Under the pieces are notes generated by a model. It was not told the DNA's origin, did not search any database, and worked only from the letters and a program-made list of their open reading frames with translations. Positions 50,218-58,640 of a DNA stretch of 64,000 nt are shown here, piece by piece (position 1 is the first letter of the stretch; each line of letters begins with the position of its first letter). Source of the DNA: JASHPR01 sp963749145 (GTDB taxonomy: Bacteria; Actinomycetota; Actinomycetes; Streptosporangiales; Streptosporangiaceae). Position numbers and translations under genes: made by a program. Location: NCBI GenBank assembly GCA_963749145.1, contig CAVVLN010000001.1, forward strand, positions 310,001 through 374,000, in the 5' to 3' direction.

Positions 50218-50859
50218 ATGGCGATATCAGGGTCGAGCCCGGTGGCGGACTGGCGGATCCGGGGCTCCTACTTCGAGGCATGCAACTGCGAGGCGATCTG
50301 CCCGTGCCGCAGCGTGGGCGGCCGTCCCGGCGGGCCCTCCAGCTTCGGGGAGTGCTTCGGCGCCTTGTCGTGGTACATCCGCGACGGCCACGCCGACGGT
50401 GTCGACCTTTCCAGCCTGCGGGCGGTGATGTCCGTCCGCTACCTCGACCGCGTGCAGCCGAGCACTCCCTGGGAGGTCGTGCTCTACGTCGACGACAACG
50501 GCGATGACCGCCAGCGGGCCGCGGTCGCCGACATCCTGCTCGGCCGGGCCGGCGGAACAGTCGCCCGGCAGTACGGTCCGGCTATCGGCGAGGTCCATGT
50601 CGTGCGCCGGGCCCGCATCGCCCTTGAGCACACCGCAGCGCGCAAGCGCATCGGCGTCGTCGGCTATCTGACGGTCGAGGCCGAAGGCGACGCCTCCGAT
50701 CCCGGCGACGTCCAGTGCGGCATCCCCGGCTTCGATCACCCCGGTACCGAGCTTCACGGCGACGTGCTGCGATCAACCGACCCAGCGCTGCGCTGGGAGG
50801 TCAGAGGACGACGAAACGCCGCCTTCACCTCCGACTTTGACTACCGCTCCGACCCCTGA
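50218..50859 (+). CDS. DUF1326 protein
   Basis: A 213-residue DUF1326 protein. The family hallmark is the cysteine cluster at the N-terminus: YFEACNCEAICPCRS, followed by CFGALSWYIRDGHADGVDLS. The cysteines probably bind a metal. No function is proven; DUF1326 is often encoded beside DUF2182 membrane proteins, which is not the case here. GTG 50215 and ATG 50218 are both possible; AGAGGGG fits either. The short sequence after the stop (TPDGAVFAEIIAAATGYE in another frame) may be a remnant of an unrelated gene end. Confidence 0.82.
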   Translation: MAISGSSPVADWRIRGSYFEACNCEAICPCRSVGGRPGGPSSFGECFGALSWYIRDGHADGVDLSSLRAVMSVRYLDRVQPSTPWEVVLYVDDNGDDRQRAAVADILLGRAGGTVARQYGPAIGEVHVVRRARIALEHTAARKRIGVVGYLTVEAEGDASDPGDVQCGIPGFDHPGTELHGDVLRSTDPALRWEVRGRRNAAFTSDFDYRSDP

Positions 50860-50982
50860 CGGCGCGGTGTTCGCCGAGATCATCGCCGCTGCCACCGGCT
50901 ACGAGTAGTCCAACCGGACTCATCTAGCCGCGGTGAGGGTCCGCCCGAACTGCAAGGCGCAGAGAAGAAGATCACACAAGCG

Positions 50983-51636
50983 TCATGAACCCGTTATCCC
51001 TGCTTGCTCCCGGACCCACTGGGCCGCCCCGGATCCGCTGTGGGATACCCACAGGGCCACGTCGAGGATGCGAAGCAGGCTGGCCTCAGCGGCACTGGCG
51101 GGGCGGAGCGCTTCGATCCCGGCACGGGCGGCGGGATCCTGGAGCAGGCAGCGCAGCACGTCCCAGGTCCGGCCGGGCGCGCCGGCGGCCTTGATGACTA
51201 CGCTGTCGCTGATCGGGCACAGCCGGGGACGTTTGCGCGCCAGGAGCTTGGTAGCGCTGGCGTTGCCGATGCCGTCGATTGCCATCAGGGCGCCCCACAG
51301 GGCATCGACGTATCCCAGGGTCTCGTCATCGGCCTCCCACAGGTCGGTTGCCTGGGGGAGGACAGCCAGCATCTGCGACAGTTGCTGGCGCTGGCTGCCG
51401 AGCAGGACGCGGACGACCTGGGGACGCCAGGTGATGTCCAGAAGCGCTACGGCCAGCAGGTCGTCGGCGACGATCTCGGCGGGCGGGTTGCGGCCAAGAT
51501 CGCTGAACGTCATGCCGGCGAAGCTCGGCTCGCTGAAATAGGCGGCGACGGCCCGGTCGAGGCCAGCTGCGCTCAGGCCAGCGCAGAGGCGGCGGGCTGC
51601 GGTACGGACCGCATCATCGGTCGGTAAGGGGTGCAT
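50983..51636 (-). CDS. DUF6308 family protein
   Basis: A 217-residue DUF6308 protein. Helical throughout, with a helix-hairpin-helix-like stretch (GYVDALWGALMAIDGIGNAS, ATKLLARKRPRLCPISDSVV) recalling DNA-glycosylase/HhH folds; the D in PISDSVV is in the place of their catalytic or structural Asp. Function unknown; DNA contact is an inference from the HhH-like motif. It converges with the DUF1326 gene. ATG 51636. Confidence 0.75.
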   Translation of the reverse strand: MHPLPTDDAVRTAARRLCAGLSAAGLDRAVAAYFSEPSFAGMTFSDLGRNPPAEIVADDLLAVALLDITWRPQVVRVLLGSQRQQLSQMLAVLPQATDLWEADDETLGYVDALWGALMAIDGIGNASATKLLARKRPRLCPISDSVVIKAAGAPGRTWDVLRCLLQDPAARAGIEALRPASAAEASLLRILDVALWVSHSGSGAAQWVREQAGITGS

Positions 51637-51868
51637 AGCCCAGTATGGCCAGAATGCGCCAGCTCAACGTGGCTTCTTGCGGGCAAAACACGTATCAGCT
51701 GCCAGGGTGCCGTCACCGCCGCGGCCGACCCGGCCGCGGGAGACTACCCAGGTCACGCGGCCGGGCGCCGTCATCCCGCCCCGGCCCTCCCCGGCCGCAA
51801 CGAAGCCCGCACCATGTGCCACGTCTCTCACGGTGGTGGTGTCGCCCTTGACGGCCGTGACGCGGGTC

Positions 51869-52147
51869 ATGAACATGCTGCATTACCGTGACCTGGTGAC
51901 CGCCGACGAAGAACGCTCCCGCCCCGGCCCGATGCCCGCCGGGGTGGGCCAGAACCTGCTGCTCGCCCTGCGGTTCGCGACCGAGCTCGCGACGATGGCC
52001 GTGCTCGCCCTGGCCGCGGCCAGCGCAGTCTTCGTCGTGGCGGCGGCCGCCCTGGGCCTGGCCGGCGACGTGATCGCCGCGGTGATCTACGCGGTCATCG
52101 CGATCGGCACCGCCGTCCTGCTGCGAGTGGTCGCGCCGGGTTCCTGA
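51869..52147 (+). CDS. Small membrane protein (weakly DUF2568-like)
   Basis: A 92-residue protein with two hydrophobic helices (LLLALRFATELATMAVLALA and AGDVIAAVIYAVIAIGTAVL) after a polar start. The NLLLALRFATELA piece resembles the first helix of DUF2568 (YrdB) proteins but the rest is too short for a confident match. The stop overlaps the start of the peptidyl-tRNA hydrolase gene (TGATG), so the pair is co-translated. Start is uncertain: ATG 51869, GTG 51866 and ATG 51875 are all close, and none has a good ribosome site, so it may be leaderless. Confidence 0.55.
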   Translation: MNMLHYRDLVTADEERSRPGPMPAGVGQNLLLALRFATELATMAVLALAAASAVFVVAAAALGLAGDVIAAVIYAVIAIGTAVLLRVVAPGS

Positions 52148-52485
52148 TGAAGCTCGCGCTGCTCGTCCGGACCGATCTCGGCATGGGCCGCGGCAAGATC
52201 GCCGCCCAGGCCGCGCACGCCGCCGTGGCCGCGGTGCTGGCCAGCGGCGACGCCGACCTGGCCGCCTGGCTGGGGGAGGGCCAGCCCAAGGTGGTGTTGA
52301 AGGCGGCCAGCGCCGAGCACCTGCTGGATCTCGCCCGTCAGGCCCGCGCGGCCGGGCTTGCCGTGCAGGTCGTGCGGGACGCCGGGCGTACCCAGGTCAC
52401 GCCGGGCACCCCGACCTGCTGCGCGATCGGCCCCGCCGAGGCCGAGCGGGTCGACGCGGTGACTGCCGGGCTGCCGCTGCTGTGA
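52147..52485 (+). CDS. Peptidyl-tRNA hydrolase, Pth2 (archaeal/eukaryotic) type
   Basis: A 112-residue Pth2-like enzyme releasing tRNA from stalled peptidyl-tRNA. The family core is visible: LVRTDLGMGRGKIAAQAAHA (Lys in GKIAAQ, His in QAAHA), QPKVVLKAASAEHL, and VVRDAGRTQVTPGTPT with Asp/Thr of the active site. Bacteria normally use the unrelated Pth1; Pth2-like copies occur in some actinobacteria. Translation is coupled to the small membrane protein upstream. It precedes a block of degraded genes. Confidence 0.82.
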   Translation: MKLALLVRTDLGMGRGKIAAQAAHAAVAAVLASGDADLAAWLGEGQPKVVLKAASAEHLLDLARQARAAGLAVQVVRDAGRTQVTPGTPTCCAIGPAEAERVDAVTAGLPLL

Positions 52486-52496
52486 CCTGGGCCCGG

Positions 52497-52669
52497 TCAG
52501 CCGGTGACCACGCGCAGCGCCACCGCCGCCCGCGCCGCCGGGTCCGCGGCGAAGAACAGCGCCGCGCCGCGGCGGCTCGGCGAAGTTCTCCCAGCCGCGT
52601 GTTGAACGCGCGCACGTAGCGGGCCTGCGGCGCGGCGGCCGTGATCACCACCTTGCCACGGCCGGTCAC
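52497..52669 (-). pseudogene. Remnant of an F420-dependent NADP reductase-like gene
   Basis: Two minus-strand frames join into VRAFNT plus WENFAEPPRRGAALFFAADP, the middle of an NAD(P)-binding F420-reductase-type protein (compare AFNTxGWENFADP). A one-base shift separates ACG-CGG from TGG-GAG. Only about 55 codons remain; the N-terminal nucleotide-binding half and the C-terminus are missing. Confidence 0.5.
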
Positions 52670-52684
52670 ATTCCGGCAGGCCGG

Positions 52685-53984
52685 TCACCGCCGGCGCAGG
52701 GTGAGGCCCAGGGACGCGAACTGCTCGAACGGGCGGTGGTAACCGCGCTCGATGTGGTGAATGCCGCGCAGCGTGGACGGCTGGTCGGCCACGGCGGCGG
52801 CCAGCACGGCAGAGAACCCGGCGCGGACGTCGGGCAGCGTGACGTCGGCCCCGCGCAGCTTGGACACGCCCCGGATCACCGCGGAATGGACCGCGTTGGT
52901 GTCGTGGAACCGGCAGGCCGGCCCGCCCAGGCACGCCGCGAACACCTCGATCTCGCAGCCCATCTTCTGCAGGGCCGGCACGTACACCAGCCGGTTCTCG
53001 AACACGGTCTCGTGCAGCACCGACATCCCGTCCGCCTGAGTGAACAGCACCATCAGCGGCTGCTGCCAGTCGGTCATGAACCCGGGGTGAGTGTCGGTGT
53101 GCACCGCGGCCGGCCGCAGCGAGCCCGGAGCCGACGCGGTGATCCACTCGTCGGTGATGTCGAACCGGGCGCCCATCTTGGCCAGCGTGGTGATCGCGGT
53201 GACCAGCCGGTCCTGCGGGCAGCCGTGCACCCGCACCTCGCCGCCGGTGATCAGCCCGGCCACCAGATAGGAGAACGCCTCGAGCCGGTCGCCGGCCAGC
53301 CGGGTGGACGCGCCGCGCAGCCGCGGCACGCCCTCGATGACGATCCGCCGGTCCGGGCTGAGCTCGATGTGCGCGCCCATCCGCTGCAGGAACAGCGCGA
53401 GTTCCACCACCTCCGGCTCAGTGGCCGCGTTGCGCAGCACGGTCTTGCCCTCGGCCAGCACGGCGGACAGCAGCACGGTCTCGGTCGCGCCCACGCTGGG
53501 GTACGGCAGGTCGATGGGGGCCCCGTAGCAGCCGGCGGGCCCGGGCCGAGATCCCGCCCGGGCCCACGGTTACCTCGGCGCCCAGGGCCCGCAGCGCGGC
53601 CACGTGATAGTCGACCGGCCGCCGGCCGATCGGGTCGCCGCCGACCAGCGGCACGTACGCCTCGCCGGCCTGGTGCAGCAGCGGGCCCAGCATCAGGATC
53701 GGAATCCGGTTCAGCCCGGTGAACGCCTCCGGGACCCGGGGCTCGACCGCGTCGCCCGCCACGATCGTGATCTCGGCGTCGGAACGGACCACGTGGTAGC
53801 CGATCGACTCAAGCATCGCGGCGGTAATGTCGGTATCGCCGACCTCCGGAACGTTGCGGATCGTGCTCGGCGCGTCGCCGAGCATCGCGGCCACCATGTG
53901 CTTCGACACCGCGTTCTTCGACCCGCGCACCCGGATATCCCCGCGTAGCGGGCCAGACGGCTCGACTTGCCAAGTTCCGGTCAC
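52685..53984 (-). pseudogene. MurA-like UDP-GlcNAc enolpyruvyl transferase, frameshifted
   Basis: Two frames together cover a whole EPT-fold MurA (about 430 residues). The 5' part (VTGTWQVEPSGPLRGDIRVR, GSKNAVSKHMVAAMLG) runs to GPGGISARA. The 3' part continues GATETVLLSAVLAEGKTVLR and ends FASLGLTLRRR. Between them one extra C in a GGGCCCGCCGG run near 53540 shifts the frame; removing it restores AGCYGAPIDLP. The loop position of the catalytic Cys115 is Asp (VGGDPIGRRPVD), as in naturally fosfomycin-resistant MurAs. Start GTG 53984 is tentative. Whether it is a dead paralogue or a sequencing indel is open; an essential murA should exist elsewhere. Confidence 0.75.
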
Positions 53985-54044
53985 GCAGATCACTGTACGC
54001 ACAAACCCCCCATGGCTGAGCGAACTAGACGGAGGCCTGACCTG

Positions 54045-54101
54045 GTGTTCACCTACGAGTGGCGCGGCGCCTTCACCAACGCCGAGGTCAACGCCCTGTG
54101 A
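54045..54101 (+). pseudogene. N-terminal stub of a GNAT acetyltransferase
   Basis: GTG 54045 after GGAGG opens VFTYEWRGAFTNAEVNAL, the start of a GNAT family protein (usually continuing NALHAEGF), then a TGA at 54099. CACGCG follows four bases later, as if a small insertion created the stop. Nothing further of the gene is recognisable. Confidence 0.45.
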
Positions 54102-54256
54102 CCACGCGCCCGGCGGCCCCGGCGGATCCGGGCCCGCCCGCGACGGGGCGTGAAAGAAGGCGAACACGCGGCTGTCACCTCTCGTTTCCATCGCGTCGGC
54201 GAGCCGCAACCGCTATGCCGCTGCCTGATCGCCGCCGTCATGCCAGGCTGGTCGGC

Positions 54257-55080
54257 ATGGCCACGATCGTCGCCTTTCACGCTCATCCGGACGATGAGGC
54301 GCTGCTGACCGGGGGCACGCTGGCCCGGCTGGCCGCCGAGGGCCACCGGGTGGTCATCGTCGTGGCCACGGACGGGATCGTGCGCCGCAGGCCGGCCCGG
54401 CCGAGCGGACCCGGCTGGACGAGCTGGGGGCGAGCGCGGCGGTGCTGGGCGCCGCCCGGGTGGCGCACCTGGGCTACGCCGACAGCGGGTACGGGGAGAT
54501 CCTCTTCCCCGACCCGCCTGGCCTGGTGCGGTTCGTCCGCGCGGACGTCGACGAGGCCGCCGCGAAGCTGGTCGCCGTGATCCGCGAGGAGCACGCCGAC
54601 CTGTTGCTGAGTTATGACGCGCAAGGCGGCTACGGTCATCGCGACCACGTGCAGGTGCACCGGGTCGGCGCGCGCGCCGCGCAGCTGACCGGCGTCCGGG
54701 TGCTGGAGGGCACCCTGCCCCGGGAGCTGGTGGCCCTCGTGGTGGGCCCGCTGCGCCTGGTACGGCTGGTAGTCCGGTACGGGCCGGGCGAGATCCGGGT
54801 GTCGTTCACGCCCCGGTCCCAGATCACCCATCGCATCGACGTGCGCCGGTACGCGCGGCACTAGCGGGCGGCGCTGGCCGCGCACCAGTCCTTCACCCGC
54901 TCGCCGAGCCGGACCGGGCGCCTGGCCCGGATCATGCTGGCCCTCCCGGAGCCGGTGTTCGGGCTGCTGTTCGGGCACGAGTGGTTCGTGGAGCCGGGCG
55001 TCGCGCCGGCCCGGGTCAGCCACGAGCTCCTGCCGGCGGCCCGGCCGGGCCAGGGCGCGTCGCCGTCGGTCAGCCGGTGA
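54257..55080 (+). pseudogene. PIG-L family deacetylase, frameshifted and with an internal stop
   Basis: ATG 54257 starts MATIVAFHAHPDDEALLTGG, the metal-binding HPDDE motif of LmbE/MshB-type N-deacetylases (GlcNAc-inositol or related substrates). After VIVVATDGIV the frame is lost through a missing base between about 54386 and 54410 and resumes in the next frame (ERTRLDELGASAAVLGAARV, GYGHRDHVQVHRVG). A TAG at 54862-54864 interrupts it after VRRYARH, while homologous-looking sequence continues in frame (RAALAAHQSFTRSPSR, VFGLLFGHEWFVEP) to TGA at 55078. Two independent lesions, one a substitution-type stop, argue for a true pseudogene. Confidence 0.75.
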
Positions 55081-55259
55081 AGCCGCCCGCCGGCGCCAGC
55101 TTGGGGGCGGAGCAGATGTCGTCGTGCGTGCGCCCGGGCAGGATAGCCAGCCGTGAGCGCCGGGCTGACATCCGAACGCGGGCAGGTGGTGGTAGGCACA
55201 CCGGCACCGGCATGGTAACGCCCTGTAACTAAAGTAGCGGCGCGAGTAGCTTCGGCGTC

Positions 55260-55718
55260 ATGGGGACAGCACGAATTATCTACCGGTACCTGACCGTTCT
55301 CTTCCTCCTCGACGTGCTGCTGCAGTTCTTCCTGGCCGGAGCGGGGGTCTTCAGTGCCGGCCCGGGGACGGCGGCGCGTGACTCGACCGCCCTCGACCCG
55401 CACCGGCTCAACGGCACGCTGGTCATGGCGCTGGCGCTGCTGCTGCTGATCGCGGCCCTGGTCGCCCGCAACGGCCGGTGGAAGTGGGTGCTGGCGCTGC
55501 TCGTGCTCACGCTGCTGCAGCCGGTGCTGGCGATCGCGGGGGCGGCGGGCGGGCTGCACGTGCTCAATGCCGTGGTTATCCTGGCGGTCGGCAGCATGCT
55601 GGCCTACCGCGCCTGGCGCGTCGACCGCGCGGCCGAGGCGGGGCCCGCGGCCCGGCCTGGCGCGCCCGCCGCGGCCCAGCCCGCCGCGTCCCGGTCAGGC
55701 GTCGCCGAACAGCAGTGA
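55260..55718 (+). CDS. DUF6220 family membrane protein
   Basis: A 152-residue protein with four predicted helices (YLTVLFLLDVLLQFFLAGAG, LNGTLVMALALLLLIAALVA, KWVLALLVLTLLQPVLAIAG, LHVLNAVVILAVGSMLAYRA) and an Ala/Pro-rich tail. The DPHRLNG motif in the first loop and QFFLAGAGVF fit DUF6220, an uncharacterised actinobacterial family with weak likeness to cytochrome b561-type helices. ATG 55260. The end overlaps the DapB remnant on the opposite strand by 24 bp. Confidence 0.78.
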   Translation: MGTARIIYRYLTVLFLLDVLLQFFLAGAGVFSAGPGTAARDSTALDPHRLNGTLVMALALLLLIAALVARNGRWKWVLALLVLTLLQPVLAIAGAAGGLHVLNAVVILAVGSMLAYRAWRVDRAAEAGPAARPGAPAAAQPAASRSGVAEQQ

Positions 55719-55919
55719 GCCCAGTCCCCGGCGCACGCCGGGGACACCGGCCACGCTGCGCACGGCGAGCAGGGTGCCGGCCACGTAGGGGTCGGGGGTC
55801 AGGCCCGGGTCGTGGCGCATGATCAGCCGCTCGCCGGGTCCGCCGAACACGATCTCCGTGGTGACCACGAAGCTGGGCAGGCGGACTGAGTGGATCCGGG
55901 TGCCTGGCGAAACACACAT
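55695..55919 (-). pseudogene. C-terminal remnant of a DapB-like dihydrodipicolinate reductase
   Basis: 74 codons reading TRIHSVRLPSFVVTTEIVFG, GERLIMRHDPGLTPDPYVAG and TLLAVRSVAG match the C-terminal tetramerisation domain of DapB-type reductases. The NAD-binding N-terminal domain is missing: upstream on this strand there is an in-frame stop and then the insertion element, and no dapB 5' part is found beyond it. A lone C-terminal domain is unlikely to be active. Confidence 0.6.
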
Positions 55920-55936
55920 TGATCATGATCAGCACC

Positions 55937-57849
55937 CTAGGTAGCTGGTGTTAATCGACTGTCTTTTCATCGGCCTCGCGTGCTGCGCGGCGGCGTGTCT
56001 CACCCGGGACCGCCGCAGATCGCTGCCGTCGGTGCTGGCCGGGAAGCGGCGCGGGCCTGGCCGTCCGCTGGGGGGGTGTGACCAAGGCTGGTAAGGCTGG
56101 CCTGGGCAGCCGCAGGCTGTCCCGGTCATCAGCCACCGGCGGCTGCCCAGGTGCGGTTCGGGCAGGCAACCCCGAGCACGGCGAGGCGGGCCAGGTTGAC
56201 CGCGGCGGCGAGCAGGGCCAAGTCGGCGGCGACTTTGAGCTGTCCGCGGACGCGGGCGCGGCGGCCGCCGTGGCGGCGGCGCATCAGGTGGGCGATCTTG
56301 CGCTCGACTTTGGGCCGGGTGGCCCGGTAGTCAGCCTTCCAGCCCGGATCTTGCTGGCGGGTGCGGGCGGCGGCCAGCAGGGCCTCGTGCGGGCCGATGG
56401 TGATCGTGCGGCCTTCTTGGGCGGTGGTGCACTGGGCGGCCAGCGGGCAGGTGCGGCAGGCCGCGGCGAACCGGGCGGTCCCGGCATGGCGCCCGGTGGC
56501 GGGCCGGATGGGCACGGTGACCCCGGCCGGGCAGGTGACCGTCTTGGCGCCCAGGTCGATGGTGAAGCGGTCCTTGGGGAAGCAGCCTTTCACCGCGGCC
56601 GGCGGCTGGCATTTGATGCCGTTATAGACACCCGCGCCGTCCAGCCGTCCGATGAGCTCACCAGAGCCGTAGGCGGCATCGCCGTAGACAGCCGGCTGGC
56701 CTTCGCCCGCCGCAGCAGCCACGGCCCGGGCGCCGTCCTGGCCGGCGGCGCTGTCCTGATCACCGGGAAGCAGGTCATCCAGCAGGCTCTCCGCGACCTC
56801 GGCGTCCCCGCTGTTACCCGCCGTGGCCTGCGTAGCGGTGACGATCTCCGAGTCAGGGTCGACCGCGATGTGCCCCTTGTAGCCGTCGAACCCGCGAGCG
56901 GAGGTCTTGTGCCCGTGCCGGGCCTGCGGGTCCACGGTCGACAGAACCCGGTCCGCGGCGACCCGCCGGGCGATCCGGAATACCCCGGCCGCGTCCTGCT
57001 CCAGGTCCTGGCCGGTCACGCTGGCCAGCAGCTCCGCGGCCTGCGCCAGAGCCGGATCCAGCTGCTGCCCCTCCAGCGCCGTCAGCAGCGCGCGGGCATC
57101 TTTGGCCAGCGCATCGACCAGCTCCTCCCGGGCCGCCGCGTCGTCGTAGTCACAGGCCGGCTTGCCCGCGGCCACGTAATCATCATCGCGGCGCAACATC
57201 GCGCGCAGCTCGCCGGCCAGGTCACCGCCAGCGGCCTTCAGCACCCCGCGGATCGCCGAGCGGACCAGCGTGACCGTGTCCATCGTGGCCACCGCGTCAT
57301 AAAGCGGCGTGGAATCCAGCACCCGCCGCCGGCCCACCAGCCCCGCGGCCCGGGCCACCTCCACGGTCACCTCGAAGATCCGGCCCGGCCGCGCCGACCC
57401 GGCCAGCCGCGCCCGCATATCCACCAGCACCGTGTGCACGAACCCCGGGTAATCGAAGTCCAGCCCCCCGGCCGCATACTTCCACCGGGCATCGAACGCG
57501 AACCGGTCCACCGCCTCCCGGTCGCTGCAGCCCTCGGCCCGCTGCAGCACCATCACCACCGCCACGATCATCGGCGGCACCGACCGCCGGCCCGCATCCT
57601 CAAACAGGTCAGCGAACATCTCATCCGGGAACAGCCGGAAACACTCCCGGTGCAAGATCCCGTAGATCGAGTCCGGGGCCACCCGCCCCTCGCAGTAGGC
57701 CGCCGTGCTGCGGAACAGATCAGCCTGCCTCGGCGCCAGGCCCAGCGTCATCAGCTACTCCGGGAGAGAATCCTGCAGTTACAGCAATTCTCCCGGAATG
57801 ATCAACGAACCTGGCGGACCGCCACACACGAAAAACACCAGCTACCTAG
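55937..57849. mobile_element. IS1182-family insertion sequence, complete
   Basis: A 1.9-kb element with terminal inverted repeats GTAGCTGGTGTT (55941-55952) and AACACCAGCTAC (57834-57845), bordered on both sides by CTAG (55937-55940, 57846-57849), which is the likely 4-bp target duplication. It carries a single intact transposase. Perfect ends and target duplication suggest recent insertion. It sits between the DapB remnant and a short Pro-rich gene. Confidence 0.85.
56129..57751 (-). CDS. IS1182-family transposase
   Basis: A 540-residue DDE transposase. N-terminal MTLGLAPRQADLFRSTAAYC and ECFRLFPDEMFADLFEDAGR, VVMVLQRAEGCSDREAVDRF are IS1182-typical. DDE-fold landmarks include VLDSTPLYDAVATMD (first Asp), VYGDAAYGSGELIGRL (second Asp), and the cysteine cluster CPAGVTVPI, AACRTCPLAAQCTTAQEGR, followed by the late RPKVERKIAHLMRRRHGG with the probable catalytic Glu. 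The frame is intact and nearly fills the element, so it is probably active. Transcription runs toward the DapB remnant. Confidence 0.93.
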   Translation of the reverse strand: MTLGLAPRQADLFRSTAAYCEGRVAPDSIYGILHRECFRLFPDEMFADLFEDAGRRSVPPMIVAVVMVLQRAEGCSDREAVDRFAFDARWKYAAGGLDFDYPGFVHTVLVDMRARLAGSARPGRIFEVTVEVARAAGLVGRRRVLDSTPLYDAVATMDTVTLVRSAIRGVLKAAGGDLAGELRAMLRRDDDYVAAGKPACDYDDAAAREELVDALAKDARALLTALEGQQLDPALAQAAELLASVTGQDLEQDAAGVFRIARRVAADRVLSTVDPQARHGHKTSARGFDGYKGHIAVDPDSEIVTATQATAGNSGDAEVAESLLDDLLPGDQDSAAGQDGARAVAAAAGEGQPAVYGDAAYGSGELIGRLDGAGVYNGIKCQPPAAVKGCFPKDRFTIDLGAKTVTCPAGVTVPIRPATGRHAGTARFAAACRTCPLAAQCTTAQEGRTITIGPHEALLAAARTRQQDPGWKADYRATRPKVERKIAHLMRRRHGGRRARVRGQLKVAADLALLAAAVNLARLAVLGVACPNRTWAAAGG

Positions 57850-57868
57850 AGGATGCTGGCCGGGCGGA

Positions 57869-58114
57869 TCATCGCCGTATCCCGCGGGCCAGCACCCGGG
57901 CCAGCGAGCGGAGCCGGCCCAGGCTGGCCTGCCGGAACCAGTCGACGGGGAAGCCGAGCACCCGCTGCGGCTCCTCGCCTTCCGCCGGGGGCTGCCGCCC
58001 CGGCCCGGCCGGCTGGTCCTCGCCCGGCTGCTCGCGGCCCGGCCGCCGGGCGAACGGGTCCCGGCCCACCGGGAAGCCCAGGACCCGGTTCGGCTCGGGC
58101 GGCTGACCGGTCAC
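57869..58114 (-). CDS. Short Pro/Arg-rich hypothetical protein with an internal repeat
   Basis: 81 residues with the word RVLGFPV twice (near residues 10 and 51) separated by a Pro/Gly/Glu-rich linker, ending in a basic amphipathic helix (WFRQASLGRLRSLARVLARG). The duplication indicates real selection or a duplicated segment, but no family is known. It ends 20 bp from the insertion sequence and may be shortened by it. GTG start. Confidence 0.45.
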   Translation of the reverse strand: MTGQPPEPNRVLGFPVGRDPFARRPGREQPGEDQPAGPGRQPPAEGEEPQRVLGFPVDWFRQASLGRLRSLARVLARGIRR

Positions 58115-58140
58115 GGCTCCACGTTAAGCGACCGCTCCGG

Positions 58141-58220
58141 GACGCGCCGCCCCGCGGTCCTCACTAGCCGACCGCCCGCGGACGCGCCGCCTCGCGGTCC
58201 TCACCAGCCGATCGCCGTGC
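58141..58220. repeat. 40-bp imperfect direct repeat at the 3' end of the YbjQ-like gene
   Basis: gacgcgccgccccgcggtcc at 58141 recurs at 58181 with one change, and tcactagccga recurs as tcaccagccga. The second copy contains the stop codon and last codons (AIGW) of the YbjQ-like gene, so its 3' end was duplicated outward. Confidence 0.7.
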
Positions 58221-58470
58221 CGTAGGCCGTCCATTTCACCTCGGTGAGGATCTCGGCCGGCGAGAGGATCTCCGGGACGGCCACCAGGCGGACGCCCACC
58301 ACCGCGTCGTAGTCGCATCGCTGCGCCCACTCGGCCAGGGCATCCCGGGCCGTGCCGGGATTCGGGTGCCCGCGGCTGGTCAGGATCGTCGCGCGGTTGA
58401 TCACATGATCGGGCGGCAGGCCCTGCGGCAGCGAATCCGTGGTGGACATGGGGATGACAGGCTCCGACAT
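58201..58470 (-). CDS. YbjQ-like (DUF74-type) small protein
   Basis: An 89-residue protein. The centre and end (ARDALAEWAQRCDYDAVVGV, then ILTEVKWTAYGTAIGW) resemble the C-terminal half of YbjQ/DUF74 proteins, where a DAVVGVR strand is followed by a conserved WTAYGTA. The usual N-terminal strand is altered. Members form pentamers and may bind metal, but no function is proven. ATG 58470 is upstream of a purine-rich TCTGCGAT region with no clear ribosome site. Confidence 0.5.
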   Translation of the reverse strand: MSEPVIPMSTTDSLPQGLPPDHVINRATILTSRGHPNPGTARDALAEWAQRCDYDAVVGVRLVAVPEILSPAEILTEVKWTAYGTAIGW

Positions 58471-58640
58471 CGCATCAGTATCGCAGAGGGGGGCCAGCGG
58501 AGCCCCGGCCCGGAGACGGGGCCCGGCGCCGAGCGCGGTACTGGCTGCGGCCGCCTGAACCCCGGGGCTTACCGTGGGTTGGGGTAGCCAGGCACGCGGG
58601 GGCGGAAAGTGAGTGATCGCATGGCACGGCGGGCGACCGC

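Noticed and set aside
56078..58225. 715-codon plus-strand frame over the insertion sequence
   Set aside because: Antisense to the intact IS1182 transposase, with no family motifs; an effect of very high G+C.
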